Program-made: the position numbers and the translations under genes | In this document: piece by piece, positions 9,646 to 16,775 of the stretch | Layout: every line of letters begins with the position of its first letter | Numbering within the stretch: position 1 is the first letter of the stretch | Notes under the pieces: model-generated | What the model saw: only the letters and a program-made list of their open reading frames with translations | What the model was told of the DNA's origin: nothing | Databases searched by the model: none | DNA from: Alcanivorax sp. DG881 | GTDB lineage: Bacteria; Pseudomonadota; Gammaproteobacteria; Pseudomonadales; Alcanivoracaceae | DNA: 64,000 nucleotides | NCBI RefSeq assembly: GCF_000155615.1 | Contig: NZ_DS989915.1 | Coordinates: forward strand, 2,788,148-2,852,147 | Direction of reading: 5' to 3'

Positions 9646-11444
9646 CAGTGTCTCTCCTCGGCGTTTTTCTTCAGTTGCGCGATGTAATTTCTCCAGCCGC
9701 CCAGCGCGGTAATGTCGGTGGCGTCATCAATGGCCCAGGGCTCACAGATAAAGCCTTTCACCCAGCGCCCGTCGGCGGTTTCCAGGCTGCCGATTCCCAG
9801 TGGGGCGGGGATCAGGCCGACAAAACTGCCGAACTGTTTCACCGGCATTTGCCACAGTTCGATAGGGATGCTGTCGCCGCCGTTTTTTTCATTGCGGATC
9901 AGTCCGGGTTTGGGCGGCACTGTGTTGGCCAGGGCGTAGAGGCGGTAGCAGGGCGCGGTGTGAGTGGCTTCGAGCAAGACTCCGCCGCGTTCGGTGAGCT
10001 GGGTATTGAGTGGCATCCCGGTAAGGTGCGCGCCGACCACCGCAACGGTGATCAGGTCGTCGTCATCATCATTGGCCGCGCGGGGTTGCGGCTCCGGCAA
10101 GGGCTGGCCGGTGGCGCCGGCCTGCCAGGGCTGCGCCTGCTGCCAGCGCTGCCCGAAGTCGGCCAGTGCATGGTCCTGCCAGGCGGGGGCAATCAGGGTG
10201 ACGCCGCCGGGCAGGCCGTCTTCACGGAAGCCGCCGGGCAGGGCCAGGGCGCACAGGTCCAGCAGGTTAACGAAATTGGTCCAGGTGCCGAGCTGGCTGT
10301 TCAGGGTGATGGGGTCAGCCTGCACGGCGGCGCGGGTGTAAATCCCCGGCGTGGTGGGTAACAGCAGGGCATCCACCGTTTCCATCAGGGCGTCTGACTG
10401 GCGTTTCAGTGCGGCGAGCTGGTATTGGGCGCGGAAGCCGTCGGCAGCAGTGAGGGTGGCGGCGGGTTCCAGAATGTCGCGAATCACCGGCAGCAGCGCG
10501 TCCGGGTTTTGCTGCAACAGGGATTCGGTAACGGTGAAGCGCTCGGCCACCCACGGGCCCTGATAGAGCAGTGCGGCGGCATCCTGTAGCACCATGGTAT
10601 CCACGGTGACCAGGTCGGCAATCTGTTTGACCTGCTCAAGCTGTTGTTCCCATAACTGTTTGGCCTGGGTGTCCCCGAACCAGGGCAGGTCTTTGGGGAT
10701 GCCCAGCGTGGGGCGTGCGGGCAGGCCAGTGGTTTGTGATGCCGGGGCCGGGCGACTGTAGGCATCGTCGTTGTCGAACTGGCCGATCACCCGGTATACC
10801 TGTTGGGCGTCGTCTACGCTGAGCGCAAAAATGCTGACGCAATCCAGGGTCCGGCAGGCGGGGACAACACCGTGGGTACTGATGGCGCCGCGGGTGGGTT
10901 TGAGGCCCACAGTATTGGTGAATGCGGCTGGCACCCGGCCGGAACCGGCGGTATCGGTGCCCAGGGAAAACGGCACCAGACCCAGGCTCACCGCCGTGGC
11001 GGAACCGGAGCTAGAGCCTCCGCTGAGATAATCAGGGTTAAACGGGTTGGGCACTTCCCCATAGGGAGAACGGGTGCCCACCAGGCCAGTGGCGAACTGG
11101 TCCAGGTTGGTCTTGCCCACCACGATGGCGCCGGCCTTGCGCAGCAGGCGCACCGCGGTGGCGTCTGCTTCCGGGGTGTAGGCAAAGTCAGGGCAGGCCG
11201 CAGTGGTGGGCATGCCGGCCACATCAATGTTGTCTTTCACCGCGAAGGGGATGCCATACAGGGGCAGGGATGAATCGGTGAGAGCGTTGGCCTGCTCGAT
11301 CAATGAGGACTCATCCAGCAGGTGGATCCACAGGGCACGTTCACTGTCGTGAAGTCGTGGTGCCAGTTCTTTCATGGCCTGTACCGGGGTGAGATCACCG
11401 TTACGGTAGGCCGCCTGCCATTGTTGAAGAGTCCAGCCGATCAT
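9645..11444 (-). CDS. atzF: Allophanate hydrolase
   Basis: 599 aa. Splits allophanate to ammonia and CO2, completing ATP-dependent urea breakdown. N-terminal amidase-signature domain with the Lys70 (FAVKDN), cis-Ser144 (GGSSSGS) and nucleophile Ser168 (TAGSGR) triad, spaced as in AtzF. The C-terminal domain (about 470–599, AVVGAHLTGMPLN, CYRLYAL) is the AtzF_C domain found in allophanate hydrolases. The start at 11444 (MIGWTLQ) has AGGTG about 10 bases upstream; a start 48 bases further up would lie in the promoter/operator zone. First gene of the operon, one-base overlap with the carboxylase. Confidence 0.93.
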   Translation of the reverse strand: MIGWTLQQWQAAYRNGDLTPVQAMKELAPRLHDSERALWIHLLDESSLIEQANALTDSSLPLYGIPFAVKDNIDVAGMPTTAACPDFAYTPEADATAVRLLRKAGAIVVGKTNLDQFATGLVGTRSPYGEVPNPFNPDYLSGGSSSGSATAVSLGLVPFSLGTDTAGSGRVPAAFTNTVGLKPTRGAISTHGVVPACRTLDCVSIFALSVDDAQQVYRVIGQFDNDDAYSRPAPASQTTGLPARPTLGIPKDLPWFGDTQAKQLWEQQLEQVKQIADLVTVDTMVLQDAAALLYQGPWVAERFTVTESLLQQNPDALLPVIRDILEPAATLTAADGFRAQYQLAALKRQSDALMETVDALLLPTTPGIYTRAAVQADPITLNSQLGTWTNFVNLLDLCALALPGGFREDGLPGGVTLIAPAWQDHALADFGQRWQQAQPWQAGATGQPLPEPQPRAANDDDDDLITVAVVGAHLTGMPLNTQLTERGGVLLEATHTAPCYRLYALANTVPPKPGLIRNEKNGGDSIPIELWQMPVKQFGSFVGLIPAPLGIGSLETADGRWVKGFICEPWAIDDATDITALGGWRNYIAQLKKNAEERH

Positions 11445-11460
11445 TTGTTTGCACACCTTT

Positions 11461-11483
11461 CTGTATACAAGTTGGTATGCGAA
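11461..11483. promoter_or_regulatory. Candidate operator for the operon's GntR regulator
   Basis: Two adjacent half-related sites, CTGTATACAAG (11461–11471) and TTGGTATGCGAA (11472–11483), resemble the TTGTATACAA / TTGGTATACCAA palindromes bound by FCD-type GntR proteins. They span the expected start point of the sigma-54 transcript and end 17 bp before the atzF start codon, a typical repressor position. Assignment to the regulator at 5280–6011 is inference. Confidence 0.4.
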
Positions 11484-11487
11484 CTTG

Positions 11488-11503
11488 TGCAAATGTGGTG
11501 CCA
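11488..11503 (-). promoter_or_regulatory. Sigma-54 (RpoN) promoter of the urea operon
   Basis: Minus strand reads TGGCACCACATTTGCA, matching the -24/-12 consensus TGGCAC-N5-TTGCA at every position, with ten bases between GG and GC. Transcription would start near 11477, giving a leader of about 33 bases before the atzF ATG. Sigma-54 promoters need an enhancer-binding activator, which fits the NtrC-like sites found 115–150 bp upstream. Confidence 0.78.
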
Positions 11504-11590
11504 GCGACGGGGAAAATATTTAACGTGTTGTTTTTACAATAATTAATAGGAAAGACATTGAGTGCGGCTGGGCCCCGGGCGGAAACTGGG

Positions 11591-11626
11591 TGCGCTAACC
11601 TGATGCATCTGCGCTGTATCAGTGCA
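11591..11626. promoter_or_regulatory. Tandem NtrC-like enhancer sites
   Basis: Two dyads of the form TGCGC-N7-(A/G)TGCA: 11591–11607 (spacer TAACCTG) and 11610–11626 (spacer TGTATCA). The NtrC consensus is TGCAC-N7-GTGCA; the second site has one mismatch in the ten defined bases, the first has two. They lie about -114 to -149 from the predicted sigma-54 start, the usual distance for NtrC enhancers. Confidence 0.5.
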
Positions 11627-11788
11627 GGACTTGCACAACTTGCCCCATAGAGTGGGTTGGAGCGGATCGAGCGATTGATCAGGGATGCCGATGGCAGGGA
11701 CAGCAAGGCTCTATTTCCACCGATTTGTTTGCTCTGGCATCGTGGTTGAACTGATTCCAGTGAGTGGATTCGATGTGGAGGAAAGGTA

Positions 11789-12640
11789 ATGGATCAGCGT
11801 GCGTTGGTTGTGGAGGGCGGTGCCATGCGCGGCATTTTCGCCGCCGGTGTGCTGGATGCGTTTCTGGAAAACCCGCATCACGGTTTCGATTTTGCGGTGG
11901 GCGTCTCTGCCGGTTCGACCAACCTGATTGGTTACCTGGCGGGAGACCACGGCAGAAGCCGGCGGATCATCACCGACCATGCCTGCCGCCCGGACTTTAT
12001 TAACTGGCAGCGCTTTATGGCCGGTGGGCATCTTTGCGATGTGCACTGGTTGTGGCATCAATCCCGACTGGAGGTGCCGTTAAGCCTGGAGCAACACTGG
12101 CAGGGAAAGGTGCCCCTGTGGGTGGTGACCACGTCGGTGGAAGACGGTGCGCCGCGCTATTTTGAAACTCGCCCGGATAACCTGGACGAAGTGATGACCG
12201 CGTCCTGTTCCATTCCCTTTGCTTACCGCGATTTCCCCACCGTCGCGGGGCATCCCATGACCGATGGCGGGCTGGGGGATTCCATCCCGGTGCGCTGGGC
12301 CTACGAGCAGGGTGCGCGGGATATTACCGTGGTGTTGTCGCACCATCAGGGTTACCGCAAACGCTCCAGTGCCCTGACGCCCTTGCTGAAACCCTGGGTG
12401 CGGGACATGCCCGCGCTGTATGACGCCCTGCTCAAGCGCACGGACAGTTACAACGCGTCACTGGACTTCATCGACAACCCGCCTGCAGATTGCCGGTTGA
12501 CGGTGGTCGCGCCTGCCCCGGACTTTCCGGTAAACCGGTTGACCACCAATCCCCAGAAACTGGATATGGGGTATCAGCAGGGGCATCGGGCCGGGTTGCA
12601 ATCGTTGGGGGTGGAGATGAAGCAGGCGTCGAGCGGCTAG
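11789..12640 (+). CDS. Patatin-like phospholipase
   Basis: 283 aa, patatin family, predicted lipid acyl hydrolase with a Ser–Asp dyad: oxyanion-hole glycines GGAMRG (10–15), nucleophile Ser40 in GVSAG, and Asp159 in DGG. The C-terminal half matches the YjjU-type bacterial patatins (WAYEQGARDITVVLSH). No signal peptide, so probably cytoplasmic. GGAGGAAAGG lies just before the ATG. Transcribed divergently from the urea operon and alone on its strand; its substrate is not evident from context. Confidence 0.87.
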   Translation: MDQRALVVEGGAMRGIFAAGVLDAFLENPHHGFDFAVGVSAGSTNLIGYLAGDHGRSRRIITDHACRPDFINWQRFMAGGHLCDVHWLWHQSRLEVPLSLEQHWQGKVPLWVVTTSVEDGAPRYFETRPDNLDEVMTASCSIPFAYRDFPTVAGHPMTDGGLGDSIPVRWAYEQGARDITVVLSHHQGYRKRSSALTPLLKPWVRDMPALYDALLKRTDSYNASLDFIDNPPADCRLTVVAPAPDFPVNRLTTNPQKLDMGYQQGHRAGLQSLGVEMKQASSG

Positions 12641-12688
12641 CGACAAGTCTGCAGTCGCGCAGGCGTTTTTCAAAGGCTCCCGCCGCTG

Positions 12689-13018
12689 TCAGCCATCGTC
12701 TTCTTCGCAGTGCCAAACCCAGGCATCCAGCTCGATATGCTCAAGACCGCGAAAGTGGCTCTCCATCATGAACTCGCGGCGATCGCTGAGCATGCCGCGG
12801 TTGCCGCCGGCTTTTTTGATGGCCTTGGCGAGCTTCTTGTTCACGTTGTTATTGATCCAGGCATCGCTGAACAACATGCCCTGCATCTTGCTCCCCGACG
12901 ACACCGAAACTTCCCCCTTTTCTTCGCACCCCTGAGGGGCTTCGCGGAGCAGTAATATTTTATCCGCCTGTGCCGCCAGGGACGTGCCGAGCAGCAGAAT
13001 CATCAGACAAAAGCGCAT
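12689..13018 (-). CDS. Small exported protein of unknown function
   Basis: 109 aa with a clear Sec signal peptide (residues 1–18, LLLGTSLAAQA|DK). The mature part has two cysteines, in QGCEEKGEV and in the C-terminal WHCEEDDG, which may form a disulfide, and an amphipathic helix NKKLAKAIKKAGGNRG. The layout, a strand-rich start with an early Cys, a helix with AKxxGG and a late Cys, loosely recalls RcsF/DUF4156 envelope proteins; this is a weak resemblance. It lies 18 bp beyond the stop of the aldo/keto reductase on the same strand, so the two may be co-transcribed. Confidence 0.65.
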   Translation of the reverse strand: MRFCLMILLLGTSLAAQADKILLLREAPQGCEEKGEVSVSSGSKMQGMLFSDAWINNNVNKKLAKAIKKAGGNRGMLSDRREFMMESHFRGLEHIELDAWVWHCEEDDG

Positions 13019-13035
13019 GGTGTTTCCTGTTGTTG

Positions 13036-13824
13036 TTATTGCTTGCAGGCCTGTCGGGCCTTGGCCACGTTTTCCCGCAAGTGAACGGGATTGATGGTGC
13101 CGGCAATGATACTGCTGACGCCAGCGGTGCCAAGGATCTGGTTCAGACTTTCCTGCACCGGATCAGCAAGGGTGTCGTTGAGGTGGCCGCTGGCAAAGGC
13201 TTTCTTGATCAAAATACCTTTGTGGTGAGCGGCGGCGTGTTCGATAACCGGTACTTCATCATGGTGCTGAAGGTTGTAGGTGACCATGGCCATGTCGGCG
13301 TGGTCCAGGCAGGCAATGCCGCCAGCCACGGTCTTGGTGGACATGCCAGTGGTGCGCACCAGGCCTTCCTTCTTCAGGTCGTTCAGGGCGTCCAGGGTGC
13401 CCTGTTTGATGATCCCCATGTCATCGCCATCGGAGTGAACCAGTACGCAATCCAGGTAATCGGTGTTGAGTCGTTTCAGGCTGCGCTGCACGGAGCGGCG
13501 AACGTGTTCCGGGGAGAAATCGAAATGGCTTTCACCACTGTCGTTATCAAACTCTTCGCCGACCTTGGTGACAATGACCCAGTCCTGGCGCCGGCTCATC
13601 AGCTGGCCGAGACGAGCTTCGCTGTGGCCGTAGGCCGGAGCGGTGTCGATCAGGTTGATGCCCAGGTCTCGGGCCTGGGCCAGCAGCTCGGTTACCGCGT
13701 GGTCATCAGGGATGGTGAAACCATTGGGGTATTTCACCCCCTTGTCGCGGCCGATTTTCACCGTGCCCAGGCCGAGTGCGCTGACGGTTAACCCTGTGTT
13801 GCCCAAGGGGCGCATGAAGGACAT
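13036..13824 (-). CDS. Aldo/keto reductase
   Basis: 262 aa NAD(P)H-dependent oxidoreductase with a TIM-barrel fold. The catalytic tetrad is visible: Asp60, Tyr65 (DTAPAYGHSE), Lys87 (VTKVGEEF) and His130 (CVLVHSDG). The N-terminal RPLGNTGLTVSALGLGT is standard for the family. No signal peptide. It is followed by the small exported protein at 12689–13018. Natural substrate not evident. Confidence 0.88.
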   Translation of the reverse strand: MSFMRPLGNTGLTVSALGLGTVKIGRDKGVKYPNGFTIPDDHAVTELLAQARDLGINLIDTAPAYGHSEARLGQLMSRRQDWVIVTKVGEEFDNDSGESHFDFSPEHVRRSVQRSLKRLNTDYLDCVLVHSDGDDMGIIKQGTLDALNDLKKEGLVRTTGMSTKTVAGGIACLDHADMAMVTYNLQHHDEVPVIEHAAAHHKGILIKKAFASGHLNDTLADPVQESLNQILGTAGVSSIIAGTINPVHLRENVAKARQACKQ

Positions 13825-13890
13825 GAAAACTCCTGCTAAAAATCTGTAACCACAGAGATCACAGCGTTCACTGAGAAAAAGGTTTCAGGA

Positions 13891-14043
13891 GCAAGCTGCA
13901 AGCTTCAAGCCGCAAGGCGCGGTTTCGTCATCTGTATCTTGCAGGCCATGCCCGCGACCCCTTTAGCGATCAGCGCGGGGCAATCATCTTGCAAATACAG
14001 AAAACACCGCCTCGTGTTGCAGCTTGAAGCTTGTAGCTTGCAG
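13891..14043. repeat. Long imperfect palindrome with nested word repeats
   Basis: The left arm (13891–13916) is built from GCAAGCT/CAAGC words and is mirrored by the right arm (14017–14043). Inside, further inverted pairs occur: GGCGCGGTTT with AAAACACCGCC, and CTGTATCTTGCA with TGCAAATACAG. The whole 153 bp could fold into one interrupted hairpin. It lies between two minus-strand genes, 8 bp before the stop of the FAD oxidoreductase. No T-run follows. Confidence 0.6.
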
Positions 14044-14051
14044 CTAATTGT

Positions 14052-15260
14052 TTAAAAACAACGATGCCAGTACGGCACGCCCATGGGGGCCTGCTCAAGC
14101 TCTGCCGGTACCGTTAGCGGTTCGCCGGGTTGCAGGCCGCTTTCTTCCACTAGCGCCATGATCCGGTCGCCCAGATCCGGCGCCAGGGTGAGTTTGGTGG
14201 GCCAGGCGATGATCAGGTTCTGGTCCCGGCGGGCGTAGGCATTGTCCGGTTTCACCAGTGCCTGTTGTCTGGGTTCGGCGCGGGTCACATCCAGGGTGGC
14301 GAATTCGGCGTTGCTGAAATCCAGCCAGGGGAACAGCTGCCGGAGTTCGTCCCGGCCGGCGGCCAGTTGTTCCTGATCGGTGCGCTCCACGCCCCGTTCC
14401 GCCAGATCGCCGCCCAGGTACCACACCACCTTGCCGTCCGGGCAGTCGTGAGTGGTGACGGTGAGCACCGGTTTGTTGCTGGTGCCGACACAGTGGGCGT
14501 AAAGCCGATGGCCCAGGTCGTGTTTGACCAGCACCATTTTCAGGGGGCGCAGTTGGCTGTTTTCCTGCTCCAGCAGGTGAGCCTGATGGGCGCCGTCGAG
14601 CAGGGCCGGGTTGCCATTGCCGGCGGCGAGCAGGGTCAGCCGCGGTTCAATGCGTTGACCATTGACCGTGACGGCGCGCAGGCCGTTTTCATCCCATTCC
14701 AGTGGGTCCCGTTCGTTGTTGAACGCCAGCAGCCGGTCGCGGACCGGCGCACTGAGTGTCTCGATCAGCGATTCGGTATTGATGACCAGGTCGTCCAGTT
14801 TGTAGACGTTGCCCTTGAAAGCCTTATTGGCCAGCGCGCTGGGGAAATGATCGCGCTTGAGCTTTTCAATGCGCCCGCGCAGCATCTTGCTGGCGAAAAA
14901 ATTGGTCATCCGTGAGGCCACGGAGCCGCTGGACCACATGTGCTGGGTGTCACTCAGTACCTTCAGGTCGCGCAGGTCCACAGGGTCATCGCCGGCCATG
15001 GCGGCACGCCAGCGATCCGGCATGGCGGAAATGGCTTCGGACTCGTTGGACAGGTTGCCGCCCAGGGCGTACTTGAGGCCGCCATGGATAATGCCCTGGC
15101 TGGCCAGAGTCTGGTCGCCGCCGAGGGTGGCGGACTCCAGCAGCAGGCATTGGTAGCCGGCGGCGTTGAGCCGGTTGATCAGCCACAGGCCGGCGATGCC
15201 GCCGCCAAAGATCAAAATGTCCGGGCGGAGTGTGTCAGGTTTCAGGGTTGAGTCACTCAT
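14052..15260 (-). CDS. FAD-dependent oxidoreductase (DAO family)
   Basis: 402 aa. N-terminal Rossmann dinucleotide motif GGGIAG (about residues 19–24) within DILIFGGGIAGLWLINRL, followed by an LLESATLGGDQTLASQG segment typical of DAO/GlpD-type flavoproteins. Residues ASQGIIHGGLKYALGG resemble the FAD-contacting loop of this family. No signal peptide, so cytoplasmic or membrane-peripheral. Divergent from waaA with 96 bp between starts. The electron donor is unknown; glycerol-3-phosphate or 2-hydroxyacid-type substrates are possible by family. Confidence 0.78.
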   Translation of the reverse strand: MSDSTLKPDTLRPDILIFGGGIAGLWLINRLNAAGYQCLLLESATLGGDQTLASQGIIHGGLKYALGGNLSNESEAISAMPDRWRAAMAGDDPVDLRDLKVLSDTQHMWSSGSVASRMTNFFASKMLRGRIEKLKRDHFPSALANKAFKGNVYKLDDLVINTESLIETLSAPVRDRLLAFNNERDPLEWDENGLRAVTVNGQRIEPRLTLLAAGNGNPALLDGAHQAHLLEQENSQLRPLKMVLVKHDLGHRLYAHCVGTSNKPVLTVTTHDCPDGKVVWYLGGDLAERGVERTDQEQLAAGRDELRQLFPWLDFSNAEFATLDVTRAEPRQQALVKPDNAYARRDQNLIIAWPTKLTLAPDLGDRIMALVEESGLQPGEPLTVPAELEQAPMGVPYWHRCF

Positions 15261-15356
15261 GGCTCACCATCGTTGAACAGTGCGGCTATGCTAGCATAGG
15301 CCAAGCCGCTAACACGCAAGCACGCGATACGCACCACGCCAAAAACAAGAGAGCCC

Positions 15357-16637
15357 ATGCGAACCCTTTATTCTTTCCTCTGGTATTTATTGCTGCCCTT
15401 CCTTTTTCTGCGCCTGTGGCTGCGCGGCAGAAAGGCGCCGGCGTATCGTTTGCGCTGGAAAGAGCGCATGGCGTGGGGCTATCGGCCCGGCACCCTGAAA
15501 AACAGCCTTTGGGTACATGCGGTGTCGGTGGGCGAAACGCTGGCGGCGGCGCCGTTGATCGAGCGGTTGCTGGCGGATTACCCGGATGTTCCGCTACTAG
15601 TTACCACCACTACACCCACGGGTTCGGAGCGGGTGCAGGCGCTGTTCGGGGATCGGGTGACCCATGTGTACTGTCCCTGGGAATTGCCCACGGCACTGAC
15701 GCGCTTTATGCGCGCCTTTGATCCGCAACTGGTGATCGTGCTGGAGACTGAGCTGTGGCCGAACCTGTGTGCGGCGGTGAAGCGCCATGGCGCAAAACTG
15801 ATGCTGATGAACGGGCGGTTGTCAGAGAAAAGCTATCGGGGTTACGGCAAATTGCCGCGGCTGATTCGCCCGATGATGGCCCGTTTTGATGCGCTTGCCG
15901 TGCAGACCCGGGTAGAGGCCGAGCGTTATATGGCACTGGGTGCCTGGCCGGAGCGGGTCTACCCCATCGGTAGCGTGAAATTCGATATGACACTGGATAC
16001 GGTAGTGAAGCAGGCCGCGTCGCAGCTGCGTGTTTCATTCGGTGATCGGCCGGTGTGGATAGCCGCCAGTACCCATCCGGGGGAAGACGCCCCGGTGCTG
16101 GCGGCGCACAAGACACTGCGTGCACAGAAGCCGGATGCGCTGCTGATTCTGGTGCCGCGGCACCCGGAACGGTTTGACGGGGTTGCCGATCAGGTCCGCG
16201 AGGCTGGCTTGTCAGTGGCCCGCCGTAGCCAGCAGGAACCGGCCGCCGATGCGGCGGTGTATCTGGCCGATACCATGGGCGAATTGCTGATGTTGTTTGG
16301 TGCCTGTGATGTGGCCTTTGTGGGCGGATCGCTGGTGCCAGTGGGCGGCCATAATCTGCTGGAACCGGCGGCCTGGGAAAAGCCGGTGCTCACCGGCCCG
16401 CATCTGCATAATTTCACCGCCATCGCGCAACTGCTGGATGATGCTGGCGGGCTCAGTGTGGTCGACAGCGGCGAAGCGTTGGGTGACAAGCTGCAGGCAT
16501 TGATGAGTGATCCGGACCAGTGTACCCGGCAGGGCCAGGCCGCCGCTGCGGTGGTGGAAGCGAACCGTGGCGCGTTGGAAAAAGGGTTGGAGTTGATCGC
16601 CATGGAGATGAATGTCGGATTACGCCCTTCGGGCTAA
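15357..16637 (+). CDS. waaA: 3-deoxy-D-manno-octulosonic acid transferase (Kdo transferase)
   Basis: 426 aa GT30 glycosyltransferase that adds Kdo from CMP-Kdo to lipid IVA at the inner membrane. One N-terminal membrane anchor (residues 4–22), catalytic base Glu60 in WVHAVSVGE, and the C-terminal donor-site motifs GGSLVPVGGHNLLEPA and PVLTGPHLHNF. The last eight codons and the stop are supplied by a REP-like element (16614–16647), so the extreme C terminus MNVGLRPSG is probably not family sequence. A bidirectional terminator separates it from convergent tolC. Confidence 0.95.
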   Translation: MRTLYSFLWYLLLPFLFLRLWLRGRKAPAYRLRWKERMAWGYRPGTLKNSLWVHAVSVGETLAAAPLIERLLADYPDVPLLVTTTTPTGSERVQALFGDRVTHVYCPWELPTALTRFMRAFDPQLVIVLETELWPNLCAAVKRHGAKLMLMNGRLSEKSYRGYGKLPRLIRPMMARFDALAVQTRVEAERYMALGAWPERVYPIGSVKFDMTLDTVVKQAASQLRVSFGDRPVWIAASTHPGEDAPVLAAHKTLRAQKPDALLILVPRHPERFDGVADQVREAGLSVARRSQQEPAADAAVYLADTMGELLMLFGACDVAFVGGSLVPVGGHNLLEPAAWEKPVLTGPHLHNFTAIAQLLDDAGGLSVVDSGEALGDKLQALMSDPDQCTRQGQAAAAVVEANRGALEKGLELIAMEMNVGLRPSG

Positions 16638-16647
16638 TGCGACCTAC
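16614..16647 (-). repeat. REP-like element forming the waaA 3' end
   Basis: Hairpin of the GTAGGTCG…TTAGCC…GCGTAATCCGAC type with core GCCCTTCGGGC. On the minus strand it aligns with the two copies at 28596–28629 and 31662–31695 (shared GTAGGTCG start, TTAG, GTAA, CCGAC end). It includes the waaA stop codon at 16635–16637. Confidence 0.6.
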
Positions 16648-16672
16648 GGTGTGCTTGTCGCAGGTTGTGCAT

Positions 16673-16710
16673 AAAAAAACCGCTAGCCGTTGCCGGGTAG
16701 CGGTTTTTTT
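16673..16710. terminator. Bidirectional rho-independent terminator between waaA and tolC
   Basis: Perfect 13-bp inverted repeat AAAAAAACCGCTA (16673–16685) / TAGCGGTTTTTTT (16698–16710) with a 12-base loop. There is a T-run on either strand, so it can stop both waaA and the convergent tolC transcript. Confidence 0.88.
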
Positions 16711-16736
16711 ATGGTCCGGGCGATGCCCGCGTGTTT

Positions 16737-16766
16737 GCGTCAGGCATCGGGCGTTCGGCGTCAGGC
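16737..16766. repeat. Direct word repeat downstream of tolC
   Basis: GCGTCAGGC occurs at 16737–16745 and 16758–16766 with a related GGCGTTCG between. It sits just past the tolC stop and belongs to the window-wide class of short degenerate intergenic repeats. Confidence 0.35.
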
Positions 16767-16775
16767 TGACCTGCC

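Larger units (their letters stand above)
11445..11788. promoter_or_regulatory. Divergent control region between the urea operon and the patatin gene
   Basis: 344 bp without a gene. It holds the sigma-54 promoter, a candidate GntR operator and two NtrC-like dyads described separately. I searched the atzF leader for guanidine-I (ykkC) riboswitch signatures and saw none. The patatin gene on the other strand has a strong GGAGGAAAGG ribosome-binding site at 11776–11785, but no convincing sigma-70 promoter stands out. Confidence 0.6.

Noticed and set aside
11622-11636. GTGCAGGACTTGCAC inverted repeat as an NtrC site
   Set aside because: Perfect 5-bp arms, but the half sites are in the reverse order to the NtrC consensus; the neighbouring dyads at 11591–11626 fit better.
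11445-11788. Guanidine-I riboswitch in the atzF leader
   Set aside because: None of the conserved ykkC segments is present, and the predicted sigma-54 transcript has only about 33 bases of leader.
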